Of a stretch of DNA of 64,000 bases, positions 33,965 to 45,663 are shown piece by piece. Within the stretch, counting starts at the first letter, position 1; each line of letters begins with the position of its first letter. The DNA comes from Triticum aestivum (Eukaryota; Streptophyta; Magnoliopsida; Poales; Poaceae). The position numbers and the translations under genes are program-made. The notes under the pieces were generated by a model. The model searched no databases. It was not told the origin of the DNA and saw nothing but the letters and a program-made list of their open reading frames with translations. The stretch lies in contig NC_057798.1 in NCBI RefSeq assembly GCF_018294505.1, forward strand, positions 367,747,673 through 367,811,672. Direction: 5' to 3'.

Positions 33965-35265
33965 TTGTTGCAAATATGTCTAGCCAATGTTTAGGTTTTC
34001 AACAAAGATTATGAACTAACCATATTCACAATAACATTTAGGTCTCACATTTACTTATATCAATGGCATAATCCACTAGCGTGCAATAATAATGAATCTC
34101 GGATGACAACACCTTTTCAAAGCAGTCATGATATGATATAACAAAATGAATCTCGCTAGCCCTTTCTGAGACCGCAAAACATAAATGCAGAGCACCCCTG
34201 AAGATCAAGGAGCGACTAGACATGATAATTCATGGCAAAAGAGATCTAGTGACACTCATACTCAATATCAATTAAAAACAAAGCTTACAAATGAAAATGG
34301 TGCTCTCCAACTGGTGCTTTTGATAAGAAGACGATGACTCAACAATGAAAGTAAATAGATAGGCCCTTCGCAGAGGGAAGCAGGGATTTGCATAGGTGCC
34401 AGAGCTTGGAGCTTTTTAAAACAGGCATGAATATAATTTTGAGCGCTATGCTTTCATTGTCAAAATAACAAGCAAGAAATCTCACTATCTTCCATGCTAG
34501 ATACATTATAGGCGGTTCCCAAATAGAATGGCAAATTTTTAATCCCCCCTCCACCAACAATCACACTGCACGGCTAGCCGAATCAACGGGTACCGTCCAT
34601 ACCAACAACAGTCCTGGGGGAGTTTTGTTTTATGATTATATTTTGATTTGATTTTGAGCATGGAACTGGGCATCCCGATTACCAGCCACTTTCTCGTGAA
34701 TGACAAGTGAATAAATAGTTATTGTGAGAATAACCCATCTAGCATGGAAGATACAGACATCCCCAATCGCTATATGAGCGATTCGGGTATAATAGATTAT
34801 TATTTTAAGGTTCAGGGTTTGGCACAGGCAAATTTACTTGGAACAGCGGGTAAATACCGCATATAGGTAGGTATGGTGGACTCATATGGAATAAATTTGG
34901 GTTTAAGGAAGTGGATGTATAAGCAGTATTCCTGCTTAGTACAAGTGAACACTAGCAAAAGATTGAGGAGCGACCAACTAGAGAGCGACAACGGTCATAA
35001 ACATGCATTGAGGTTAATCAACATTGAGTGCAAGCATGAGTAGGATATAAATCACCATGAAAATAAATGTAGTGGATGCCATGTTGATTTTGATCAACTA
35101 CATGTGTGAACATGTGCCAAGTCAAGCCACTTGAATCATTCAGAAGAGGATACCATCCTATCATACTAAATCATAACCATTTTAAATGCATGTTGACATG
35201 CAAGATAAACCATTATCAACTCCTAGCTAATTAAGCATGTCATGAGTAACTATAATCGCTAATTG
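33965..35265 (-). other. Internal non-coding region of element D
   Basis: No gene is visible. The first 0.9 kb is collinear with 24000-24970 of element C on the opposite strand, including AGCTCTGGCACCT, CTTCCATGCTA and GTAAATTTG words. The remainder, absent from the window's C copy, is AT-rich. Confidence 0.6.
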
Positions 35266-38081
35266 TGTAGCGACCATGATCCGAATGGATCGAAGTCTCT
35301 GTGCATCAGTGTCATCCCTGGATCGGTAATGCTGACATGCATAGTACTAGAGGAATTATAATAGAGTTCAATCACACACTTATTAAATTGAGTCCTCATA
35401 AAGAGTATGATTACACAAAAATATCATTGCTGAAGGCCATCTAAACTAAATAACTGCAGAAGTTTCGAATGTAAATGAGTCCATCAACTCCAACGGCATA
35501 GCTGAGTGCAAAACAACGACCTATGGCACCTTATTCGTCATCTAGGTAGTCCGCAACATGAGACGTTGCAGCCATGTAGGTCAGCATTGAATATCCTAGC
35601 AGAGTTACACTGTAAAGCAATGAAATGCAAGGACTATATCTACATGCAATATTTGGCTGGTGGAGGCTGTAAGTTTATGGTTTTTCATAAACCTAGTTTT
35701 TCCCTACAACAAAGGAATAAATTTTATTTAACTACTCCCAAGTTGCCCAATATTTGAGAAGGTAATCCCAACTCAAATCCCAATTTAAAATATCATCATT
35801 AACCCAACAAGTTAATTAAGTAAAGTGTTGAGATCACATCAATAATTCAAGTACCAAATACTCAAGATGTCCATAACCAGGGACACGACTAACCATGATT
35901 AGTTTATACACTTTGCAGAGGTTTGCGCACTTTTCCCCACAAGACTCGACCGCATCCATGATCGGATGATCGAGGCATAGTCTTTCTGAAGCACTAACTC
36001 TCTACTCCGGGCGAACCGGTACACCTACTTTCCCCTACATCTGTTAGTCCACCTCTTCAAGAGCTCACGCAACTTACTCAACTATGCCAGAGCCCATAAT
36101 GGCTTGTGGATGCACATGGAAGTTTCTAGCATGAATAATCTTATGATCCCTTTGAGCCTGGGTGGTGAACCGAAGGAAAAATCACATGGGTACTCTGAGA
36201 TTTCCTTAAATAGGCAACACTGGGTTCCCCAGGTGCCTCAACCAATCCACCCAGATGTATATTAAAGTTTCCACCTTAATGCTATCCATGATTAAATAAG
36301 TCTCAAACTTCCATGTGTGAATCACGATCCAAACCCCATCTACGAGCATGGATACGCAATAAATAAGCATAACGTATATTCCCGGGGTGTTCAAAAGGTA
36401 TTAGGTTCCTACCTCAAGTACTACAATCAAACCACATGTTCCCAAATCCTACTCATGCAAATATTTGAGGGGTAATACTAATGCATAATAAAAACTGGGT
36501 AAAGAAGAGTATGGTCAAAGTGTAACTTGCCTTGCTGACGATCTGGAAACTCTAGAGATTCGTAGTAACAAGCTTCGCACTCCGGGTAATCTAGCGCAGA
36601 CAAACAACAGCATACATAAGCAACCACTCAAACGAAGCAACTAGAAAACCGAGAAAAGATCCAAATCAAACACAAAACTAACAAACGGCTTAAACTAACA
36701 ACAGTCAAACCTAATAGCATTATTATCATGTGGATTAGATTTTAACAGTAGGTACATGTGATTAGCTACGATTTGCAAAAAGGAACAACTCAAACGGAGA
36801 AACGAAACTCAAAATACGAACGAAACAAGATAGTTTACTAATCTAGACTAAACTCAAATTTTACAGTATCAAAATCATGTTCAAGTTGGTTAACTGGAAA
36901 GAACTGAATGATACGAAGATTTAGGCGATGGTTTCATCTAATTTGGATAAATGAGTAAAAAGTTATGCTAGTTTTAAGATCAGGGGCTAAATCATGAGAA
37001 AACTATTCACGGAAAGGTCCCTGGCCAAAAAATAAACTAAAAAGAAAAGCCTACGGTGCAAACGTTCGCTAATAGAACAAGTCTAACGAATACCGGCCGA
37101 AAAAACGAATGAACAAACGTTCGTTAAATAGGAAAACCCTAAAGCAAACCGATCTAATCTATCGAACCAAAATAAACTGAGAAACGGTCGGTTCTTACCG
37201 GTTCGACGGCGTCGGTCAACGACGGCGGCAGACAGCGGCTCGGCGGTAGCACGGGCGTCGGCAGGGTGCAGCGAGCAGCGGGGGGCGGCGGCGGCGACGC
37301 AGCAGGAGCAGCGGGACGGCGGCGTGCGGCGGCGCAGCGGCGAACGCGAGCTGCAGCGGCGGCGGCAGGCGGCTTGGGGTGGCGAGCGGCGGCGGGGCGA
37401 CTCGACTTTTAAAGGGCCTCGGGGGGGTGGGGGTGCGGCTTGGAGGAGGGGGTGGGGTAAGGCGGCGGTGGGCCGTAGCCGAGCCGGACTCGGCGGCGTG
37501 CGGCGGCGGGAGTTTGTCCCGTGCTCAGGGACAAGGCGGACGGCGCGCTGGGCTGGCTGGGCTTCGGCCTAGTCGGTCCGAAACTTTTTTTAAAAAACAA
37601 TTTCATCTCTAAGGAAAAATCCTAAATAAATATAAAGAGAATTCTAAATATTCCAGAAACAATTTTAACCGTCCAAACCTAATATTTAGGACAAGATGAA
37701 CATTTTTCTGGACTAAGATGCAATTTTCAAAAATGCAATATTTTTCTAATTCAAATAAAATAGCAAATAAAATATCAATAAAACAATTATTTGATTTTAA
37801 AATTCTTTCTCCAATATTTCTCTTAGGTTGAAGAAGTCATATTATCTTCTCTAATTTATTTTTAATATTGGAAATAATTGGAGTGAAAATAATAAAATCA
37901 AATTGATCCTCTCTTCAAATTTGAAATGAATTCAAATATGAATTTTGTGAAACCTCCAGCTCTCTCCTTGGGTCCTTGAGTTGCTTAAGATTCCTAGGAT
38001 CACAACCAAAATGCAAGAATAAAAATGATATGCATATGATGATCTATGTATAACATCCAAATTGAAAATTGGGATGTTACA
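35266..38081 (-). mobile_element. Solo LTR (F) of a gypsy-type element, 2816 bp, with AATTG target duplication
   Basis: On the minus strand the LTR starts TGTAACATCCCAATTTTC (38081) and ends GGTCGCTACA (35266). The flanks are an exact 5-bp duplication AATTG (35261-35265 and 38082-38086). No primer site or internal region adjoins either end, so this is a solo LTR left by recombination between the two LTRs of a former element. It contains a CpG-rich block (37200-37570) followed, in its own direction, by a splice-donor-like CCGGTAAGAACC, then AT-rich sequence. Open frames in the GC-rich block are compositional. The layout resembles the long LTR of element E, but the sequences differ. Confidence 0.93.
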
Positions 38082-38279
38082 AATTGTCATTGCAAACACG
38101 TTTCATTCATAATGGGCTGAATCAAGAACGATCAGCTAATCATATTTACAAAAACAAATACTACTACAGGATGCTGCTAACGCGACACTATGATCAGAGA
38201 CGCTTTGATGAAACTGTGTGCGATGCAATAATCGCAAATGGTGGTGTAAAAAACCATCAAAAAAGGTGCAACACATTTG

Positions 38280-38700
38280 CGATGGCGGAGACATCAAACA
38301 CGGTTTAGGTTTTACTTGCGTGTGTGATGCTGGGCATACAGTTGATCCAGCGGAACTATTTGTGATGAGGAAGAACAACGAAAATGGGCAGCCATGTCAA
38401 TGTGTGTGCCATATACGGCATATAGTTCACTCCAATGAACTGTGTGCTATTAGGGAATGCAACAGAAACGGTCAGCCAAATCAAGGTGTGTGTGATATAC
38501 AGCATACGGTTCACTCAGACAAACTGTTTTCGATTAGGCAAGAGAACCAAAATGGTTGATCTTAACAAGATGTGTGTGATATGCAACATTTGTGATCAGC
38601 CAAAAGAACACAAACGATTCGTGTGAACCAGATGTGTGTGATATGCAGCAAACAGCCCACTCAGATGAACTATTTGCGATGATAAATTATAACACAGACG
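38280..38700. repeat. Roughly 84-bp tandem repeat, four to five copies
   Basis: GTGTGTGAT-type starts at 38320, 38402, 38488, 38572 and 38634 give spacings of 82, 86, 84 and 62. Full units continue ATACAGCATACGGTTCACTC, AGATGAACTGTTTGCGAT and AACAGAAACGGTCAGCCAA. The array lies near the truncated left side of CACTA2. Confidence 0.75.
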
Positions 38701-38969
38701 GTTACTATAGTAAGTTCGTGTGCGATTCTGTTCATACAAAAAACTTTGAAAAATGCAAACTAGTTGCTTGCGATGGCTAGGAGTATCATACATGATGCGT
38801 CTTCGAGTACTCGTGTGTGATGATTAGTAAGGTACACATAATGAACGGCTGCAAGGGTGATATGCTGATCATGGAGTCTGAGAAGACCGTGGTCGGAAGG
38901 CCACCAACTCAGCTTTTTATCATATATTTTATTATAATTGTATGCATAAGAGGTTATGAGTGTTTTGTG

Positions 38970-39046
38970 CCTTGCCGCATGTGGCATTTTAAATTATCCT
39001 GAATATGTAAGACAATTATTAACCGTTACCATTGTAAATTTGCCTC
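38970..39046 (+). repeat. Direct repeat flanking the coiled-coil gene, copy 1
   Basis: GCCGCATGTGGCATTTTAAA, then TTATCCTGAATATGTAAGACAAT and CCATTGTAAATTTG, recur almost unchanged at about 40177-40252. A third, weaker copy (TGTGGCAATTTAAATTAGGC) lies at about 40300. The second copy follows the stop codon of the coiled-coil ORF, so copy 1 is probably the tail of an earlier tandem copy of that gene whose body is gone. Confidence 0.65.
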
Positions 39047-39420
39047 AACAGGGAGCAGAGCGCGCGCAGGGACGCCACGCGAGCAACCACGTGGTCAACC
39101 TTCTGGCACCCCGTGGGAGATGCGACGGCGCATCCATAGGACATGATGGTGATATCATGACCGTGTGTGATAGTGGGCAGAGATGCACACGTACATCCGA
39201 GAACAAGGGCCCACATTTCGGGCTTCTAATGCGTGGCATTCGGTTTATCCAAAAGACCTGTTTGCGATGAGGCAGAACAACAGAAACAGGGCTTTTTAGG
39301 CCCAGAACCATCAATAAATTTTGACTTTGTTTCTTGTCACATTGCAGATTACAACGCAATAAGTAATTGCAAGCCTGTTCACACAGATCAAACTAGTGTG
39401 TGTTCACACTTAGCACCGGG

Positions 39421-39429
39421 CTATAAAAA
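39421..39429 (+). promoter_or_regulatory. TATA box of the coiled-coil gene
   Basis: CTATAAAAA lies 87 bp upstream of the ATG at 39508, followed by a C/A-rich leader (TATCCCCATCACCCACAAAA). This is a typical plant polymerase II core promoter layout. Confidence 0.6.
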
Positions 39430-39507
39430 CTACCCACTCGAAAATTAGTTCATAGTTCCTATCCCCATCACCCACAAAATTGGTCTTTCCTGTCAAGTCG
39501 TTCCGCC

Positions 39508-40110
39508 ATGACCGGTAGGAGGAGTTTCAGGTGGGCATATAACCAGGCAGCAAAGACCAAGGCCGCGAAAGCACTAGAGAGGTCCCGTCACGAAGCGACA
39601 GCCGCAGCCGTAGTAGAGATGTCCCGACGCGCCATGGAGCCCTCGAATGAGCTCTCACGGGTACGCAAGGGCTCTCACAAGCGCACTTGCCACCTCGGCG
39701 ATCATGATGAGCTGGCGTTTCTAAAGTCCTTGGCCGGCAACAACGACATTCTCGCTGGCCTCATTAAGCAGCATGAGCTGGTCGACGGCTTGATGAAGCT
39801 GCTCGAGATCAGCGATGCCTCGAAGGCAACTGGCCTCGTCGAGCAACTCATGGGTGACAATGCGAAGCTCCTCAAGGTGCTTGTTGATAAGGATGAGGAG
39901 TCCGCTGGCTGGAAGATGCTGCATTAGCAGAGCAATGCCACGGGGATGATGCTAACAGCCTTTGTCGAGGAACTGATGGGTGATTTGAGGAAGCTTCGGA
40001 TCGAGCGCAAGCAAGAGGTGGAGGAATCCGTGGCTGCTCTCAGGCAAAGTCATGAGGAATTGAAGAAGCAGCTGGGGGATGTCATCACCCGACGATCCAT
40101 CAAAGAGTAG
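39508..40110 (+). pseudogene. Coiled-coil protein gene in CACTA2, 200 codons with one internal TAG
   Basis: The frame starts MTGRRSFRWAYNQAAK and runs 139 codons to a TAG at 39925-39927. It continues in the same frame, without a frameshift, for another 60 codons to TAG at 40108-40110. The protein is basic at its N-terminus (RRSFRWAYNQAAKTKAAKAL), then has heptad-like Leu/Met repeats (LAGLIKQHELVDGLMKLLE and LVEQLMGDNAKLLKVL). After the internal stop comes a second LMGD motif and a coiled coil (RKLRIERKQEVEESVAAL). A CAG-to-TAG change is the simplest explanation of the stop. It has its own TATA box and 3' region. The family is not recognised; capture from the host genome is one reading, an element-specific gene the other. 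Confidence 0.6.
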
Positions 40111-40309
40111 ATACAGTAGCGATCCAGATTGTTGTCTGTGATTTCCTTCTTTTGTTGCCCCCGTGTCTTTCGGGCTTTGCCGCATGTGGCATTTTAAATT
40201 ATCCGGAATATGTAAGACAATCATTATCTCTGCCATTGTAAATTTGTCGTCGTACTATCCATTGCCATTTTATTTGTTGTTGTAATATCCGTTTCCCTAT
40301 GTGGCAATT

Positions 40310-40770
40310 TAAATTAGGCCGGAATACGAGTTGAAAACACGAACAAAGCAAATGTTGCCATGGCATCACAAGCAAACAACGAAGGCGGGCGCTTTAATTA
40401 ACCCATTAATGGAGAAGTTGTGAGCAAGGTGGGCGGCAGCTGGTGCATGGAGATCAAAGAGCTCGCTTCCCAGTGAGCATGGGCGGCCTTGCTGCTCGCA
40501 CTTGTCCTGTCCAGCCTGCAAGGTGGATAGGATGCACACGTCCCGTCGAGCCTGCACGGAGGACTGCTCGCACGCGTCCCCTCGAGCCTACACGACGGAC
40601 TTCTCGCGCTCGTCCTGTCTAATCAAATAGTTGCATGCACGACATTGAGTATGGTTAAATTTTGACACGGCTCATATAATACAACCGTTTGCGATATTAA
40701 CGTGTTATCTTTTTGTTTCAAAAAGGACTCCGTTGGCTAATAATGTGCGCGCCTCTTCTCAAACTGGATG
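40310..40770. other. CACTA2 interior between the coiled-coil gene and the 500-bp repeat
   Basis: Only a short triplet of CTCGTCCTGTC / CACGTCCCGTCGAGCCTGCA words (40497-40620) stands out. No gene is seen. Confidence 0.4.
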
Positions 40771-43060
40771 ATTTTTTTTACCACGGCATATATGTGCCAT
40801 GTCATGAAAAACCATGCCAAGTTTCATGTTTTTTGGGTGAGTTTTTGATTTACTAGGATTTAAAAATAAAGATTTTCAATGTTTCGGGACTACGACAAGT
40901 TTGTAATTCATTCTCATTCCTTAAATGAGACCTAAACATGCACCCAATGGCACATGTACGGTTTCCCACCCATTTTGCTTCACTGGAGCATGTGCTTGTA
41001 GTTCAAATTTGAATTATGGACTACATTAAATGCGTAGAAAACTTAATTATTAGTAATAATATATACAATGGCCAGACGAACCCTAAACAGTTACAAATTT
41101 CGGCACGACACTCCTGTTATTCTATGTTGCCGGTAGAAAACAAAGTTCAAGGCTTGAAGAGGCAATGCTTATCGTTTCGCCCCCAAAACCACGAGGGTTG
41201 AGAGAAGCTTCGGTTTGTAAGAGGCTTGTAATATATCTTCGCCCAAATTGGACAATTATATGTACCATGCAGTGACACCCTGCCAAGTTTCATGATTTCC
41301 TGGTGAGTTTTGGATTTACAGAGATTTATAAACTGAGATTCGCAATGTTTGTGGCCAAGGAAGGACGATGAGACGGTTGAATTCATTTCCATTTCGTTCC
41401 ATGGGACCTAAACATGCACCCAAGGACAAATGTACGTTAGCCATTTCGGTGCACTAGAGAATGTATTTGTAGTTTGGACTTGAATTATGGACATTAAATG
41501 CCAAGAAAACTCAATTAATGAATAAAAAGGGTCAAACTAACCCTGAATAATTTCAAAGTTCAGCGTGAATCTCCCATTGTTCGGTACGTGTTGCATGTAG
41601 AAAAAAATACGAGGCTAGAAAAGGGAGCGATTATTGTTTGGCCCACAAGGGGACCCTATAAAAATCACGAGGGTTCTTGCGATAGGATTTGATTTGTAAG
41701 AGGTTTGTAATAAAGCTTGGCCCAAATTGGCAATGTTTTTACCACGACATATATGTGCCATGACGTGAAACCATGCCACCTTTGATGACTTTCTTGTGAG
41801 TTTTGGATTTTATGGGGATTTAAGAACCGAGATTCCAAATGTTTGAGGACGAGCCAGGATGCCGGTACAGTTGTAATTCGTTCCCATTCCTAGCATGGGA
41901 CCAAATTAAACATGCACCCAAGAACACATGCATGTACAATTTTTCTAGCCATTTTGGTGAACTTGAGCATGTATTTGTAGTTCAAATTTGAATTATGGAC
42001 ATTAAATGCCTAGGGAGTTCAATTTGTGTATAAAAGGCCAAATGAACCCTGAATAAGTTTAAATTTCAGTATGAATATCATGTCGTTCCATGTTGCCCGT
42101 AGAAGAAAATACAAGATGAAAAGAGGTAGTGACTATGTTTCGACAACAAGGGGAACACGTTTCCGTATCGGAACCAAGAGGCTTCTTGTTGAGAGAAGCT
42201 CCGATTTGTAAGAGGTTCGTAATAAAGCTTGACCCAAATTGGATAATGTTTTTTACCACGACATATATGTGCAATGATGTGACACATGCCTACTTTCATG
42301 ACTTTTTGTGAGTTTTGGATTTACGGGGATTTAAAAACCGAGATTCCAAATGTTTGAGGATGAGCCAGGATGCTGGTACGGTTGTAATTCGTTCCCATTC
42401 CTGACATGCATGGGACCTAAACATGCACCCAAGGACATATGCATGTATATTTTTTCTAGCCATTTTGGTGAACTGGATCATGTATTTGAGGTTCAGATTT
42501 GAATTATGGACATTAAATGCCTATGAAACTCAATTAGTGTATAAAAAAGGCCAAACGAACCCTGAATAAGTTTAAATTTCTGCACGGATATCCTGTCGTT
42601 CCATGTTGCCCGTAGAAGAAAATACAAGGCGAAAAGATGCGGTGATTATGTTTTGCCACAAGGGGGACACGTTTCCCTATCAGAACCACGAGGCTTCTCT
42701 GAGAGAAGCTCTGGTTTGTGAGAGGTTTGTAATAAAGCTTGGCCCAAATTGGACAATGTTTTTACCACAACATATGTGCGCCAAGACGTGACACCATGCT
42801 AACTTTCATGACTTTCTGGTGAGTTTAGGATTTATGGGGATTTAAAAACCGAGATTCTAAATGTTTGAGGACAAGCCAGGATGCCGGTACGGTTGTAATT
42901 CGTTCCCATTCCTAGCATGAGACCTAAACATGCACCCAAGGACACATGTATAATTTTTCTAGCCATTTTGGTGAACTGGAGCATGTATTTGAAGTTCAGA
43001 TTTGAATTATGGACATTAAATGCCTAGAAACTCAATTAGTGTATAAAAAGGCCAAATGAA
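40771..43060. repeat. Roughly 500-bp tandem repeat, about 4.6 copies
   Basis: The anchor AAACATGCACCCAA occurs at 40934, 41410, 41908, 42419 and 42926 (spacings 476, 498, 511, 507). Each unit also contains CATTTTGGTGAACTGGAGCA, TTGAATTATGGACATTAAAT, CGTTCCATGTTGCCCGTAGAA, GTTTGTAAGAGGTTTGTAAT and CATGACTTTCTGGTGAGTTT. The later copies are closer to each other than to the first, so the array grew rightwards or was homogenised there. Short open frames in it repeat with the unit and lack motifs. Confidence 0.88.
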
Positions 43061-43512
43061 AGTTGTGTGCCTACCAAACCGTGGCCTATGCCGCGCGCAA
43101 TCTGAGTCATGCGTTCTGATTAGCCAGAACCCAAACCCCACGGATCGTACGTCTGCACTGTTGGATGCTCCTAGATCGAGCGACAACCCTCAGCCCTTTC
43201 GATAGCACATGCAGTACATGGGTAAGCATTGTGCGCATGCATCGTGCTACCTCACGCTCCCTTCTATTGTACGCTTTCTAAAAAGGCTATTGTTTCCCGC
43301 CACTCATCTCATCGGTTTTCCGCTACCAGTGTCAGTGCTCATTGAAGGCTAGGCGGCGACACCCCAGCCATCGCACACAGTTTCAAAAAGAACAAATGTG
43401 CATGATAGGAGGGAGTAGGTCCCATAGGGTGACCAGCGTGAAACGCCTTAAAGGCAAGGTGGCAATTCCTATCAGCAAGGTGCCGCTTCCCATCCGCTAG
43501 CCTAGTCGAATA
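43061..43512. other. CACTA2 interior, no gene seen
   Basis: The sequence after the 500-bp array contains several GCGCGCAATC, GTGCGCATGCATCG and CGCACACAG words, which belong to the GTGTGCG-type subterminal vocabulary. I see no ORF with motifs. Confidence 0.4.
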
Positions 43513-43575
43513 GAATGCAGAAGTTAAGCGTGCTCTGGCTAGAGTAGTCCAAGGATGGGTTACCCCATGGGAAGT
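43513..43575 (+). pseudogene. 5S rRNA-derived fragment (3' half, with promoter boxes)
   Basis: GAAGTTAAGCGTGCT, AGAGTAGT, AAGGATGGGTTACC and ATGGGAAGT occur in the order and at nearly the spacing of the second half of plant 5S rRNA (internal promoter box A, intermediate element and box C). I estimate about 80-85% identity over some 55 bases. The first half is not recognisable and the 3' end diverges after GGGAAGT. Alternatives to a 5S pseudogene are an LTR fragment of a Cassandra-type TRIM, which carries 5S boxes, or a 5S-headed SINE. Confidence 0.7.
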
Positions 43576-43659
43576 TGCATATTATATAAACCTTGGGATC
43601 ATCCTTGTTTTGCTAATTTGTAGACTATGTTTTCATAGGTTACGTTTTTGTAAAATCAC

Positions 43660-43965
43660 CATGACTGCGCAAGCGCGAGCAAAATGGTGCAGGTACTGGC
43701 TTAACCGTGTGCGATGCAAGTGCGAGAAAATGCTGGAGGTACTAGTTTAACCGTGTGCGATGCAAGTGCGCTGTAAAATCACCATGACTGCGCAAGCGCG
43801 AGCAAAATGGTGCAGGTACTGGCTTAACTGTGTGCGATGCAAGTGCGTTGTAAAATCCCATGACTGCGCAAGCACGAGCAAATGGTGGAGGTACTGGCTT
43901 GACCGTGTGCGATGCAAGTGTGGTATAAAATCACCACGACTCTGCAATCCGTGTGCGATAGACCA
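43660..43965. repeat. 75-77-bp tandem repeat with GTGTGCGATGCAAGTGCG
   Basis: Units of CACCATGACTGCGCAAGCGC, GAGCAAAATGGTGCAGGTAC, TGGCTTAACC and GTGTGCGATGCAAGTGCG start near 43657, 43779 and 43856, with one shortened copy (46 bp) between. A degenerate last copy runs to 43965. These resemble binding-site arrays. Confidence 0.8.
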
Positions 43966-45329
43966 GCTAGCTAGAAATATAAAAACAAACTACCTGCCTA
44001 GGGCGTTGCAAAAATCGTCGGTTCCGCCCGTTTTCCTTATTATCATACACGCATATTCTTATTGGACCGTGCGCAATCTTGGGCACTCCCGCCCCGCAAC
44101 AATTCCTTTACCCAAATTTTAGTAGCTGCCATACTTCAACCGTCGCCCACACTCCTCCAGCACCGACCTTATAGTAAAATTGCAGTAGCCGAGGCATTTG
44201 AACCGTCGCCCTCCCTCGTCCACCACCATCTCCGCCCACCATTACTAAAAATTTTAGTAGCCGTGGCGTATCCTCAAACACCACAATCCCTCCCCACCAC
44301 AGCCCCCCACCCGCCCCCCTCGAACCCTAGCTCGCGGCGGCCGCTGGCGCGGCCGACGCTGGTGCCAACCTATGTCGGTCTGCCCGTTCCTCCTAGCTTA
44401 GATAATAAAGTTCAGGCTACCCAGCGATTCCCATACCATCGCCCCACTCCCCTGAGTTTTTAGATGAGGCATGCGGTGTCCCTCCCCGCCAGATCCACAT
44501 CCTCTGCTCCAGAATGTCGCAGCCTAAGCTCGACCATGTATCCCGCGGAGCCTGACCAGCGTTCGGCCAAGAAGTGGTTTATCATGGCCTCTCCTGTGGA
44601 CATTGGTGTGGTGGCCGCCGTTCGCCCCGACCTGTCATCCCGGAGCAACACGTCACCGCGGAAGCCAACGAAGATGTTGACTATGTTGCCATGTCGAAGG
44701 CTTCATGTCAGAAAGCTTGCATATTACTGTATCTCGGGAAATCTGGCTACGACATCAAGCTCGTCGACAGTGACGACTTCACGCGGGCCATGTCACCGGT
44801 TATGTGGTCCAGCCCCAACCCCTCTGATTGAACCGTTGTCGATCTCTTCGATGGCCCTGCCGCTAATCTCCTCTGCCAAGCGGTCAAGGATTTGCGATCC
44901 TTATATGCCATCGAGCCCATTTTGTCATTTATGAAGGACATGTTCTACGAGCGGCTTGGAATCCTCAATTGCCAAGTCAGATCTCATCGACCATGACCGA
45001 CCACGAGGAGGGCACCCATAAAGGTTCTTCCACCATGGGTCTGTGCTCTTCCAACTGGAAGGATCCCGTCCATGAAATGTGAGGCAACATCCTATCAACA
45101 AATCTTACCTTTTCTAGCTTGCCAAACCCATACCCTTTGTTGTAGTAGCATTTGTCGTGCGGTGCTATAACTATGTCGTGTTTAATTATTTCAGTTATGC
45201 AAAAATGTATTGTTTAATAGGGCTATGTGATGTTTAAGTAGGAATTGACCACTTCAGTTTCATGAATGGCTATATTGATTCGGAATGGCAAAAAAAAGTG
45301 TACAAAAACATTTGGTCGTTTATAGTGAG

Positions 45330-45663
45330 TAGATGCCTTGTTTATCTATGCTTGGTTGTTAGGTTGGTTGCAATGAGCATTTTTCCAGTTATCGAGGTGA
45401 TGCCTTGTTTATATGTATTTTGTCTTAGTTTGGTTGCAGTGAGCATTTGTCCAGTTATAAAGCAGATGCCTTGTTTATCTGTATTTGGTTGTTAGGTTGC
45501 GTTTTTAGCATTTGTCCAGTTTTCAAGCAGATGCCTTGTTTATCTGTATTTGCTTGTTAGGTTGGTTGAAGTGAGCATTTGTCCAGTTTTCAAGCATATG
45601 CCCTGTTTATCTTTATTTTCTTGTTAGGTTGGTTCCTGTGAGACTCTGTCCAGTTTTCAATGG
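45330..45663. repeat. 63-69-bp tandem repeat, five copies
   Basis: GATGCCTTGTTTATCTGTAT, TTGGTTGTTAGGTTGGTTG and GTGAGCATTTGTCCAGTTTT make up the unit. Copies begin near 45332, 45401, 45467, 45530 and 45597. The array lies in the presumed intron of the B3-like gene. Confidence 0.85.

Larger units (their letters stand above)
32339..38086 (-). mobile_element. WHAM-like LTR retrotransposon D, minus strand, interrupted by a SINE and a solo LTR
   Basis: The 3' LTR occupies 32339-33713 (1375 bp; on the minus strand TGATACATCTCCATCG to GGGTTATCA). The polypurine tract is at 33714-33727 and non-coding internal sequence runs from there to 35265. The LTR and the first 1.2 kb of internal sequence match element C in order. 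An Au-like SINE (33811-33952) and solo LTR F (35266-38081) are later insertions. To the right of F, D can only be followed for a few bases before CACTA2-like sequence starts, so its 5' end is lost. A TATA-like CTATAAGTAC (minus strand, near 33385) and a GC-rich palindrome (about 33420-33482) mark the promoter side of the LTR. Confidence 0.8.

Noticed and set aside
38194..38198. CACTA word as the possible left end of CACTA2
   Set aside because: The bases after it do not match the inverted right terminus (CACTGGTACACGTCGG), and no 3-bp duplication AAA is found beside it.
43513..43575. Functional 5S rRNA gene
   Set aside because: The first half of the gene is missing and box C has changes; only a fragment remains.
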